Assembly: GCA_000149265.1 (NCBI GenBank)
Contig: CH003206.1
Span: 168,400-232,399 of the forward strand
From: Ciona savignyi
Taxonomy: Eukaryota; Chordata; Ascidiacea; Phlebobranchia; Cionidae
Length of the DNA: 64,000 bases
Direction of reading: 5' to 3'
Shown here one piece after another: positions 54,427-64,000 of the stretch (its first letter is position 1; each line of letters starts with the position of its first letter). The notes below the pieces were generated by a model. The model saw nothing but the letters and a program-made list of their open reading frames with translations. It was not told where the DNA came from and searched no databases. The position numbers were made by a program, and so were the translations under genes.

Positions 54427-57400
54427 ATGGCTCTCCCAACACTACCATCCTCATGGACCCACAAGCACCAGCACGTAGAGAAGCAAATGATGAGGATGAG
54501 AGAGCAACAAAAGAGGTTCCGAGAACAATGGGAGAATGCAACAAATTATTACAAGGACCAAACCATCTCAAATCGAATCAGAACTAATCTAATGTCCGAA
54601 GGAGCATATAAAAAGAGGTAAAGTAATGGTCTGATTTCAAAAATTTAGTAATGGGTGCATTTTAAAAGCGGGTTGTAGTCTGGCACAGTGGCACCCCTAA
54701 CTTTACCCTTATGCTCAATAGTACAAAAGGTAAAATCATAGATTATGTACAAATTAATAAAATGGTATTTTTTTATTATTTTTTGTTTAATTTTGACCAT
54801 TTGAACTGTGGGGTCTGAAGTCTTACAACACTAAATTTATCATCCACAATAGGATGTAGCTTGGCTTTTGTCTTCATATTTTACTAGCCACATAAAAAAG
54901 TGTTATTCCTAATTTGACATTTAAAAATAATAGGTATATATATACATAATAGACCTACTACTAGCTCAGAGTAATTGTTTAAATATACCAGAATGAAATA
55001 CATTAAATGGTCAATTGTATATCTTATTACTGTTGCATTTGGCAGCCATTCCATTATTATTTTCAAAGAACTGTAAACCAAATATTAGTTTATATTAAGG
55101 TTGTGGCTTGGGAGCCACCTTTAGCTTTTCAATGTGGCTAGTGTAGAATTTTTTAACTTCTTTGTCACACCAACGGTAGACTACGACGTCCGGGGGTCTT
55201 CGTCCTTTAACACAAAGGCCCCAGTAATGTCGTTAACCCATGTGAGTGCAGATTTTCTTCAAACGTTCGATGTCTTCACGAAGTTTTTGTTACCGAGCTG
55301 GTGTCTTTCGGTCTGTTCAGGAACCAATCTGGGATCTTATATTGGGGTTAAAGCTCAATAGACAAGACGAGTTTAATAGACAAGACGAGTTCAACCATGA
55401 AATAACAGTTGAACATGTTTCAATCACTTTCAAGACATGAAATAACACGTTAATCGTATTTGTCAAGATATATTTGTTTATGACTTTCGTACTTGATACA
55501 AGTTTTGACTGCACAATTTACCCAAATAGCCTTTTTAGTTGTTTTCGAACGATGCACGATTTTCGCGCCATTTATTGTTAGGTATTAGATTAACGAGCAC
55601 TTTTATCTTCTTTTTAACTTCTCTCTCCTACGATGTAATGCAGCGAGTTTTTTACCACAATTATCAACATTGTTTGCTTGATAGGACAAAAAAAGCAAAT
55701 CATAGATTATTTACCACCACAGCATGGAGACGTATTCTTCTCTGGATGAACGGAATCGCAAACTCGCTGCGTTACATCGTAGGAGAGAGAAGTTGAGGGA
55801 ATTATTGCAAACGGAGAGAAATGCACAAGAAGCAGAATTACGTGGATTGTCGGTCGGGAATTATTCAAGATTGCAAGACATGCAAGAAAGGTTTGATATT
55901 TGCTACTATTAATCGGTAATAGAAATATGTATTTGAACCAAAATATGTATAAGCAAAAAAGATTAGTAACATGACGATGGATCCAAGGTATGACGATTGC
56001 CCGAGTGATAACGCTCAATTGCGTTTCCCATTTACATGGATAAGCATGGATATCATATCTTAAATCACCTTAGCATAGTTTCTGTGGGTTTTCAGTGTAT
56101 TGCAAACTTTTATTTTTAAGGATAGGATATTCATGTTTATCCTCGTGAATGGGAAAACCAAGGGGGTTAACACACAGGAAAATGTCAGATCATTTGGCGC
56201 CGATCATCGGGTTACCTGAGCTATTGCATTGTGTTGCAAATGATTTGCATGTTAATACAATTTAGTAGAACCCATTAAGCCGCTGGGTTCAGGGAATGTC
56301 CGTTAAGTGCCTTGTCCGAGGACACAACTGAATAGCTAGCAACCAGTTTCTAATCTACAACCCTTCGGCTAAAAGACGACGCACGAAACCACTAGACTAA
56401 TCTGTCAGACAGCCATCTGTTGTTTTAACATCTTCTCTCATAACTCTTTCCTTTTTTTTTATTCACAGAGACAAAACAATAACATGAATATCAAATCTTC
56501 GAATATGCGATAAATTGAATAACCGTGTTATGGTGCTATTTGTTATACATCCATGAATATAAAACTTTTTTGTCTCATTGACTCTAACACCATTGTGCCT
56601 ACCATCTGGTTACCGAAGCTAATGCAGTGTGTTTTTTGGTCATTATGAGCGTTTTCTTAAAACACGCAACTTAGCCATTATTTTTTGTTTTTTTTTACGA
56701 CTGCCTCCTTTATTCAACACTCTGTTTATTTCTATTTGTTCCAGGACTGAAGAATTAAAATCAGCACGTGAGGAAAAGAGAAAAGAGGTAAGTCTAGTTT
56801 CATGGTGTGGATATTCTTGAGATATATAAGCTGTTAGTTAATCAAGATTTTAAATATTTTAAATGAATTTTTACAAACTTAACCAAAATGTAAAAATTTA
56901 GCTGTAGAGTCTTATTAACTTAATTAAAAAGTGCAGTATTCAGACCAAACAGCTTGGTGGGTTAGTGCGTCATCATTCAGCCAAATAGTTGCAGGTTCAA
57001 GACTAGTTGCTAGCTAGTCTTCTCACGGTCATTGCCTGAACCCAGCGATTAATGGGCTCTACTAAATTAAAGGAATGCGTGAATCATAAACAACTCATGC
57101 AATAGTTCCGGTAACCCGACTGTGGCGAGTTTATCTGAAGATTGTCCGTGTGTTAACCCCTTTGTTTTCCCATTCACAGGGATAAACATGCATATCCTAT
57201 CCTATCCAACGAAAGGTTGTAGGATCGAAACTGGCCAAAAGCTAGTCGGTTGTGTATTTACATAATATTCGCTTCCCATCAGCTAGCAACCGAGAAGCTG
57301 TATCAGCACTGGCGTGAAAATAACGAACATCTTCGGAAAGTTGAATCTGATCTTCACCAGCAGCACGTCAGAGAAGCGTGGGGAGACCAGACAGAGAGGA

Positions 57401-60400
57401 GAATAAGGGTGAGTCCTGCAGTTGATTGTGTTATCGCTGAATCGATATTGGAGGTTTTCAGCTGGGGATGTTCATTCTAAAAATTCGATTCGAATAGGAT
57501 GATTTAGACTAATTTTTTAATTGTAGAAATTCTAAAATGTGCACATTAGTACAAAATATTATATAAAGAATTTTGGTTAAACTTTTAAAATTAGAAAAAG
57601 TGGTAAAATTTGTTTTGTGGGTAAAAAAATAAAAAATTACAATTAATTAATCAAATATCATATATTTTCTCAATTATATCCCCTCTCCCCCTAGGAAAAA
57701 GACGCGGCAGCGGCCTCGGATCGGAAATTCGCCAACGAATATGAGGAGGCTCGGGTGAGAGGAATGGAGAGAATGAGGAGGAAAGAGGAGGAGAGAGTGA
57801 GAGAGGAGGTGGAGAGAGCGAAGATGTTGAAACAACAGATGGCTGTAAGTGGAAGGGGGTTAAGTGGAGATGGGGGGGTTTGTTGGGCAGGAGAAGGGTT
57901 TATGGGGTAGGAGGTGGGTGGAAGCGGAGGGGTGGTTAAATGGGGCAGAAGGGGGTGTCAGTGATAAGGGGGTTGGGTAATAAGTGAAGAGGGGATAATG
58001 GGGCCAGGAGGGGGGTGTAAGTGGGATGGGGTTAGGAGCAATGTTCCCTTTAAGTTTTAAAGTTCGTGAGCAAACATTCAAACTCAATGTGCGCTGGTTG
58101 GTAACACGGTGAGCAATGATGACGTTTTCTACTTAGCGATCAACCCAATAAATTAGCGATTGTTGTATATAAACGAATTCCAGTTTTATATAAAAAGAAC
58201 AATCGTTTAAACGACACTTTCATAAAAAATCCATAAAATAAAACCACATCTGACAATAAATAACATACAACTAATTACTCAACTGTAGAAAGACTGCTAT
58301 AGTCAATTAGTGAATTACAAAACATTCGCAAATGTCTAACATACGCTTCTATGACGTAATAGACGATAATCAATACGGATATTATGACACGTTAAAATGG
58401 GCAAATTTTGGCACAGTGTGCATTTTATAACAGTTTTTATTAACCCATTTACAAACAAATTATTTTGTGCGCCATTGAATTAGTCTGTGCGCGAACAAAT
58501 TGAAAGACGCGCGCAGCTTAGAGGGAACATTGGTTAGGAGACAAAGGGTGGGTGTTAAACAGAGAGGGTTAAGTGGGGGGTTTCGGAGGTGGACGATTGG
58601 ATATGGGGTGATAAGCAGGAAGGTGGTTAAGAGTTGGGTTGGAAAGAGGGTGAATAACACGGGTGTTTCGATTTTGCAAACAGCTAATTAAACCATACTA
58701 TTTCTGGCTTGTTGTAATACCAAGGTTGTAGTATTTCTTATTAAAAGTTTTTAGCTGTTTTGCCAGGGTTGCCAAAGGCTAGTTAAATAATGATTAAAGC
58801 TACTCTAGAAACATTTATATAAAACCATGCTATTTCCAGACTGCATACAGCTGTTTTGTTTCTTTTTAGAACCATGAATTTTACTAGGCTTAGTGTTCAT
58901 ATCATATTCATTGTGCGACATTAGCTAATCTGCATGTTGTTCATTTTAACAAAAACATTTAAAAATAAAGTTTTTAGAATGATAAAAGCTTGCTGAGCTT
59001 ATGCCTAGCATACACAGAATAGGATAATCATGTTTATCCCTGTGAATGGGAAAACCAAGGGGGTTAACACATGAGCAATCATCACATCACCTCGCACCCA
59101 CTGTCGGGTTACTGGAGCTATTACTGTGTGTGTATGATTCACACATTCCTTTAATTTAGTAGAACCCATTGATCTGCTGGGTTTGACAATATCCGTTTAG
59201 TGCCTTGCCCAAGGACACAACCGACTAGCTAGCGACCAGTTTTAAATCTGCAATCCTTCAGTTAAAAGGCAACGCACTAACCCACTGAGGTCGGACATCA
59301 CCAAAAACGTCTAAAATTCATTCAAATTATGAAATCATAAACTCAGGACTTGAAACATCGGGAGGAGGCAGCAGCTTTATTAAAGAGAGAAGAGGAGCAG
59401 ATAAGGAGGGAGGAGTGGGAGTTGGAGAAGGTCCAGGAGGAAAGGAGGAAGATGGCAGAGCAAAGGAAGAAGACCGAACTACAACGGTATCTTGTTTTTG
59501 TGGTTGAATCCTTGGTCTGCACTACAGTTTTCGAATCAGGGGCCAAAATTATCTCATCCCTGGACTGGTGGGCCAAGTGACCGAGCCGCCACTTACATAT
59601 AGTTTGTCACTGTTGATGAAAAAAACAAAGAAATATCGTACAATACTGGTTAAAACCAGAAAGCCCAGTTGTGTCAAGCGATGCACAAATGTAGCTGTGT
59701 CATCATAATTTAGTGGAGACATTTATTTTTGCCCCTCCCTAAATTGCTGTTTTCATCCTCCTTAAATTACTTAGGATTAGAAAAAGTGATAAAATTGTTT
59801 TTTTAGTTATAGTGCTTTTAATGCTTCTTCTAAAATTGCTCACTAAACTTTTCTCATTTAATCCTTCTTCTAAAATTGCTCTTTTAATCCTCTTGCAGTT
59901 TATCCACTAAACTCCGACATTCTTCCTCAGCTTCCTGCATCACCAGTTCCGTGCCCAGCTCCGTAGGCGGGCCCAGCAGATCCAGGAAGAGCTGGAGTTT
60001 GATCGGGAGATCCTCCGGAGGTTGGAGGAGGAGGAGCAGAGGAGCAAGGAGCAACAAACTGCTCGTCAGATGAAAGCAAAGGAAGATGTCCAATGGATGA
60101 AAGAGGTGGGTGGGGTTTTTTCTATTAGGGGGTTTCCCTGGGTCGTTTGGTGTTGGGAGTTCCTACATCAGGGAGTTTCCCTGGGTTCCTACATCAGGGG
60201 GTTTCCCTGGGTTTTTGGGTTCCTACATCAGGGAGTGTTCCGGCGTTGTTTGGTATTTGGTCTATGATTTTAAAGAACCCTAAATTTGTAAAAATGTAAC
60301 ATAAAAAAATGGAAACCGCTTCTTAAAAATAAAGATTGGGCATTATAGTTAGTGTTATACGCTTAGACCTGTTAGGATTAAATATGGGTTTAAGATTAGT

Positions 60401-63400
60401 GTTTTGGAGAGGGTTAGAATTCATATTATTATTGAGCGATTCCTCGTTTTCCTTTTATTGGATGTTGTCCAGAACCTAGTTATGATTAGAGATGAAGTTT
60501 GTGCGGTCGTCAGATCACCTAACGTCCACCATTATGTTACTGGAGCTATTGCAGTGTGTTCTATATGATTTACATGTTCCTTCAATTTAGTAGAACCCAT
60601 TAATACCCTGGGTTCAGCCAAAGTTTGCTAAGTACCTTACCCAAGGACTAAACCGACTATCTAGCGACCAGTTTCGAACCAGAAACCTTTCGCCTAACAC
60701 CCGACATCCACCAATATAGTACAACCCCCAGTCATAACCTCCACCCTCTCAAGGTCCTGGAGCAACAGTTGAAGCTGGAAGCGAAGCGGGAAGCCGAACT
60801 CGACCTCGTGTACAGGGAGGAGGGGAGGAGAGTGTGGGAGCAGAGGGAGAAAGAGTGGGAGAGAGAGAGGATCGCTCGTCAAAAGCTCATGGCTGAGGTG
60901 CGGGTTATGATGTCATAATGGTGTTACTGAAGGTTATTCCCCACTTACAACCCTCACTGAAGGTAATTCCCCACTTACAACCCCCACTGAAGGTTATTCC
61001 CCACTTACAACCCTCGCTGAAGGTTATTCCCCACTTACAACCCCCACTGAAGGTTATTCCCCACTTACAACCCCCACTGGAGGTTATTCCCCACTTACAA
61101 CCCCCACTGGAGGTTATTCCCCACTTACAACCCCCACTGAAGGTTATTCCCCACTTACAACCCTCACTGAAGGTTATTCCCCACTTACAACCCCCACTTA
61201 CGGTTATTCCCCACTTACAACCCCCACTTACGGTTATTCCCCACTTACAACCCCCACTGAAGGTTATTCCCCACCTTACACCCCCACTGGAGGTTNNNNN
61301 NNNNNNNNNNNNNNNNNNNNNNNNNNNNNNNNNNNNNNNNNNNNNNNNNNNNNNNNNNNNNNNNNNNNNNNNNNNNNNNNNNNNNNNNNNNNNNNTTATT
61401 CCCCACTTACACCCCTCAATTAAGGTTATTCCCCACTTACAACCCCCATTAAGGTTTATTCCCCACTTACAACCCCCACTTACGGTTATTCCCCACTTAC
61501 AACCCCCACTGAAGGTTATTCCCCACTTACAACCCCCACTGAAGGTTATTCCCCACTTACAACCCCCACTGAAGGTTATTCCCCACTTACAACCCCCACT
61601 GAAGGTGATTCCCCACTTACAACCCCCACTGAAGGTTATTCCCCACTTACAACCCCCACTGAAGGTTATTCCCCACTTACAACCCCCACTGAAGGTTATT
61701 CCCCACTTACAACCCTCACTGAAGGTTATTCCCCACTTACAACCCCCACTGAAGGTTATTCCCCACTTACAACCCTCACTGAAGGTTATTCCCCACTTAC
61801 AACCCCCACTGAAGGTTATTCCCCACTTACAACCCCCACTGAAGGTTATTCCCCACTTACAACCCTCACTGAAGGTTATTCCCCACTTACAACCCCCACT
61901 GAAGGTTATTCCCCACTTACAACCCCCACTGAAGGTTATTCCCCACTTACAACCCCCACTTACGGTTATTCCCCACTTACAACCCCCACTTACGGTTATT
62001 CCCCACTTACAACCCCCACTGAAGGTTATTCCCCACTTACAACCCCCACTGAAGGTGATTCCCCACTTACAACCCTCGCTAGAGGTAATTCCCCACTTAC
62101 AACCCCCACTAAAGGTTATTCCCCACTTACAACCCCCACTGAAGGTTATTCCCCACTTACAACCCCCACTGGAGGTTATTCCCCACTTACAACCCCCACT
62201 GGAGGTTATTCCCCACTTACAACCCCCACTGAAGGTTATTCCCCACTTACAACCCTCACTGAAGGTAATTCCCCACTTACAACCCCCACTTACGGTTATT
62301 CCCCACTTACAACCCCCACTGAAGGTTATTCCCCACTTACAACCCCCACTAGAGGTTATTCCCCACTTACAAACCCCACTGGAGGTTATTCCCCACTTAC
62401 AACCCCCACTAAAGGTTATTTCCCACTTACAACCCAGGTGTTGGGTGAGCGATCGGGGCAGATCCAGGAGCGAGCAGAGAGGAATAGGAGGAGACAGGAG
62501 GAGCTCCTCCGAGAGAGGGAGGAACTGGTGGAAGTGATGGAGCAGGAGCAACAAACTGCTCGGATCAGTAAAGAGGAGGAGGAAAAGAGAAAGAAAATAA
62601 TGTGAGTGGGACTCTCGGTTTGGGTTTTGGGGGGTAAAGGGGGAATACCCAGTTTGGGTAGGCTGGGGTTACAGTTTGGATGAGTTTTGGGGATTGGGGT
62701 TTAAGTTCTTGCGGGTTGCGATTGAGGATAGAATATTCATGTTTATCCCCATGAATGGGAAAACCAAGGGGGTACTGACAATCATAACACAATGACAATC
62801 GTCAGATCATCTCGCGCCCACTGTCGGGTTACCGGAGCTATTGCAGTGTGTTGTGTATGATAGAACTGTTCCTTTTAATTTGGTAGAATCCATTAATTCG
62901 TTGGTATAGGTAATGTCCATAAAGTGCCTTGCCCAAGGACACAACCGGCTAGCTAGAGACCAGTTTTGCACCTGCAACCTTTCGATTGAAAGGTGACGCA
63001 CTTGACCGCCAGACTAACCGGTCGGACATTTGAGTTAAAATGATGTGAGTTGGAGTGTGTATTTATATGGGGGGCTAAACGTAGAATGGAAAGACGGTGG
63101 GGTCGAGGTGATCTGACAATTGCCCGTGTGTTAACCCACTTGGTTTCCCCCATTCACATGAATAAACATTAATATCCTATTCCAATAACCGTGGATAAAG
63201 GCTTGGGTTTAAGTTTGGGTTACATGTTATATCCTATCCTAACTGAGACACGCAAACTTCCACAGAAACGATGAGCTACACGGCCAAATGACGGAACGAA
63301 AACACGAGATTCAAACCAGGAGGGAGCAAGAGGAACAAGAGCAAGAAAGAGTGAAACGAAATGAGCAGGATTATGACGCAATAATGAGGGATGAGGAAGA

Positions 63401-63431
63401 AAGAATGAGACAAATGGGTTTCACAGCAAGA
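54427..63431 (+). CDS. TCHP: Trichoplein keratin filament-binding protein, 3' partial
   Basis: Coiled-coil protein of centrioles and keratin filaments; in vertebrates it restrains ciliogenesis by activating Aurora A. Ten exons: 54427-54617, 55723-55890, 56745-56787, 57283-57408, 57695-57844, 59347-59486, 59931-60105, 60754-60897, 62438-62601, 63266-63431. All joins are in phase, 489 codons; vertebrate TCHP is about 498 residues, so only the short last exon (PKPxGxPKIAW type) is missing, beyond 63431. The start MALPTLPSSW equals the family start. Almost the whole protein is charged coiled coil: RRREKLRELLQ, YQHWRENNEHLRKVESDLHQ, FLHHQFRAQLRRRAQQIQEE, DVQWMKEVLEQQLKLE, VLGERSGQIQERAERNRRRQ, ERMRQMGFTAR. 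Intron 8 (60898-62437) is a minisatellite. A frame upstream to 54373 is untranslated leader. Confidence 0.93.
55960..56065 (+). repeat. SINE 3' fragment
   Basis: AACATGACGATGGATCC to GATATCATATC. Confidence 0.45.
56120..56415 (-). repeat. Full-length SINE, reverse
   Basis: AGGATAGGATATTCATG to ACTAATCTGTCAGAC; in TCHP intron 2. Confidence 0.78.
56952..57254 (+). repeat. SINE plus a 5' fragment of another, abutting TCHP exon 4
   Basis: 56952-57206 is a near-full copy (TTGGTGGGTTAGTGCGTC to CATATCCTATCCTATCC). 57207-57254 is a head fragment (GAAAGGTTGTAGGATCGAAAC) ending 28 bases before the exon at 57283. Confidence 0.75.
57845..58660. repeat. G-rich degenerate tandem repeat in TCHP intron 5, split by a MITE
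   Basis: 57850-58030 and 58541-58650 consist of irregular GGGGTTAAGTGGGG / GGGTGGGTG units. The hAT MITE 58039-58532 interrupts them. Long minus-strand frames here follow from the base composition. Confidence 0.65.
58039..58532. mobile_element. 494-bp hAT MITE with 8-bp target duplication
   Basis: Ends CAATGTTCCCTTTAAG and CTTAGAGGGAACATTG are inverted repeats with one mismatch. GTTAGGAG flanks both sides exactly (58031-58038 and 58533-58540). No coding capacity. Confidence 0.88.
59018..59297 (-). repeat. Full-length SINE, reverse
   Basis: GAATAGGATAATCATG to CCACTGAGGTCGGAC; it ends 50 bases before TCHP exon 6. Confidence 0.78.
60119..60245. repeat. Short tandem repeat in TCHP intron 7
   Basis: About four units of GGTTTCCCTGGG with GGGTTCCTACATCAGG, starting a few bases after the exon 7 donor. 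Confidence 0.65.
60500..60700 (-). repeat. SINE copy, reverse, tail missing
   Basis: GTCGTCAGATCACCTAACG to AGTTTCGAACCAGAAACC; it ends some 50 bases before TCHP exon 8. Confidence 0.65.
60919..62437. repeat. 30-bp minisatellite filling TCHP intron 8
   Basis: About 50 units of 30 bp, each GGTTATTCCCCACTTAC then AACCCCCACTGAA with a few variants (TTAC, GGA or AAA in place of GAA). The array begins about 20 bases after the exon 8 donor (60898) and its last, truncated unit supplies the exon 9 acceptor (CTTACAACCCAG|GTG). It includes a 100-base gap. Because 30 is a multiple of three, it is open on both strands (539 and 549 codons); these frames are artefacts. Confidence 0.95.
61296..61395. other. 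Assembly gap (100 N) inside the minisatellite
   Basis: Run of N; the true array length is unknown. Confidence 1.
62727..63027 (-). repeat. Full-length SINE, reverse
   Basis: GGATAGAATATTCATG to ACTAACCGGTCGGAC; in TCHP intron 9. A forward 3' fragment follows at 63090-63180. Confidence 0.78.
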
Positions 63432-64000
63432 GTGAGTTTGGTGGATTTGTGTTGTTTGTGTCTTGGTTGGTGGGGAAATCCAATTTAAAGATTTATTTAC
63501 GGTTATTAGGACAGGATCGGATATTCATGTTTATCCCCGTGAATTGGAAAACCAAGGGGCATAACACACGGGCAATCGTCAGATCACCTCGCGCCAACCA
63601 TCGGTTGACCGAAACTATTACAGTGTTATATGTTTTCTAGACTTTCTATCAATTTTATTTTAACCATTATTCCACTGGGTTCTGGTAGTAATCGCTGAAT
63701 TTCTGACCCAAGGACACAACTGACCAGCTAAAGACCAGTTTTGATCCTTAAACTTTGAAAGGAAAAGGCGACTTAATAACCCACCAAACTATGCCCGGGC
63801 ATAAATACTAATATAAATTCTTCGAAGCATAATGCTTAGAGTTGTTGAATGGCGTTAGCAGAAAGCCAATGTGTTCAGACCTATTTTGTGGATATCTTAG
63901 TAGAAAGGCGCTTATACCAGGCTGCAAACCTATTTATCCATAATCAATCAGACATGAATATAAACTGTGACCTCCTCAAATAATCATGGAAAAAAATATT
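63432..64000. other. TCHP intron 10 start, with a reverse SINE
   Basis: Donor GTGAGT at 63432. A reverse SINE occupies 63505-63800 (GGATCGGATATTCATG to the head remnant AAAAGGCGACTTAATAACC). No final TCHP exon was found before the window ends. Confidence 0.6.

Noticed and set aside
57860-58087. Proline/serine-rich minus frame, and the similar one at 58460-58660
   Set aside because: Complement of the G-rich intron repeat and the hAT MITE in TCHP intron 5.
60905-62554. Open frames of 539 and 549 codons on opposite strands, with repeats IPHLQPPLKV and GCKWGITFSG
   Set aside because: They arise from the 30-bp minisatellite (a multiple of three) inside TCHP intron 8 and include a gap; no independent coding sign.

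Overview
The window looks like a tunicate nuclear genome, most likely the sea squirt Ciona (intestinalis/robusta group). The reasons are an AT-rich composition with chordate-type genes whose small exons are separated by short introns, three assembly gaps, and about 60 copies or fragments of one tRNA-headed SINE ending in repeated ATCCT. The species is an inference; the gene structures were read directly from splice sites, phases and translations.

I reconstruct ten protein-coding genes. From left to right: a GT31 beta-1,3-glycosyltransferase (+, 1040-6619, partial at the 5' end); POLD4, the small subunit of DNA polymerase delta (-, 8467-11743); two head-to-head glycine-rich RRM proteins of the CIRBP/CiGRP1 type (-, 12467-13910 and +, 16024-17921); a Dispatched-family RND transporter (-, 19787-26254); BRMS1/BRMS1L, a Sin3-HDAC subunit (+, 26640-32993); mitochondrial isoleucyl-tRNA synthetase IARS2 (-, 34616-45996, 15 exons, 959 residues); SYNJ2BP, a tail-anchored PDZ protein of the outer mitochondrial membrane (-, 48984-51982); MGME1, a mitochondrial exonuclease (-, 52327-53169, one exon); and trichoplein TCHP (+, 54427 to beyond 63431, last exon outside the window). 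For eight of the ten the exon phases close exactly. The second RRM gene has a one-base frameshift, and the glycosyltransferase lacks its first exon.

Layout: Dispatched and BRMS1L are divergent across 385 bases that hold a perfect TGACGTCA. MGME1 and TCHP are also divergent. BRMS1L and IARS2 are convergent. IARS2, SYNJ2BP and MGME1 lie consecutively on one strand and all make mitochondrial products. Introns and intergenic DNA are crowded with the SINE, a second dispersed repeat family, hAT-type MITEs with clean 8-bp target duplications, a 549-bp MITE nested in a SINE, fold-back elements and several minisatellites.

The most interesting observations: (1) an 89-nt cassette, identical base for base in the last intron of both RRM genes, flanked by splice sites and carrying a stop codon that would be in frame at its start; it looks like a conserved poison exon. 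(2) An AT-AC (U12-type) intron in BRMS1L with an exact ATATCCTTT donor. (3) A TCHP intron made almost wholly of a 30-bp minisatellite that runs into the splice acceptor. (4) A 21-nt in-frame coding minisatellite in IARS2. (5) A one-base frameshift in the second RRM gene.
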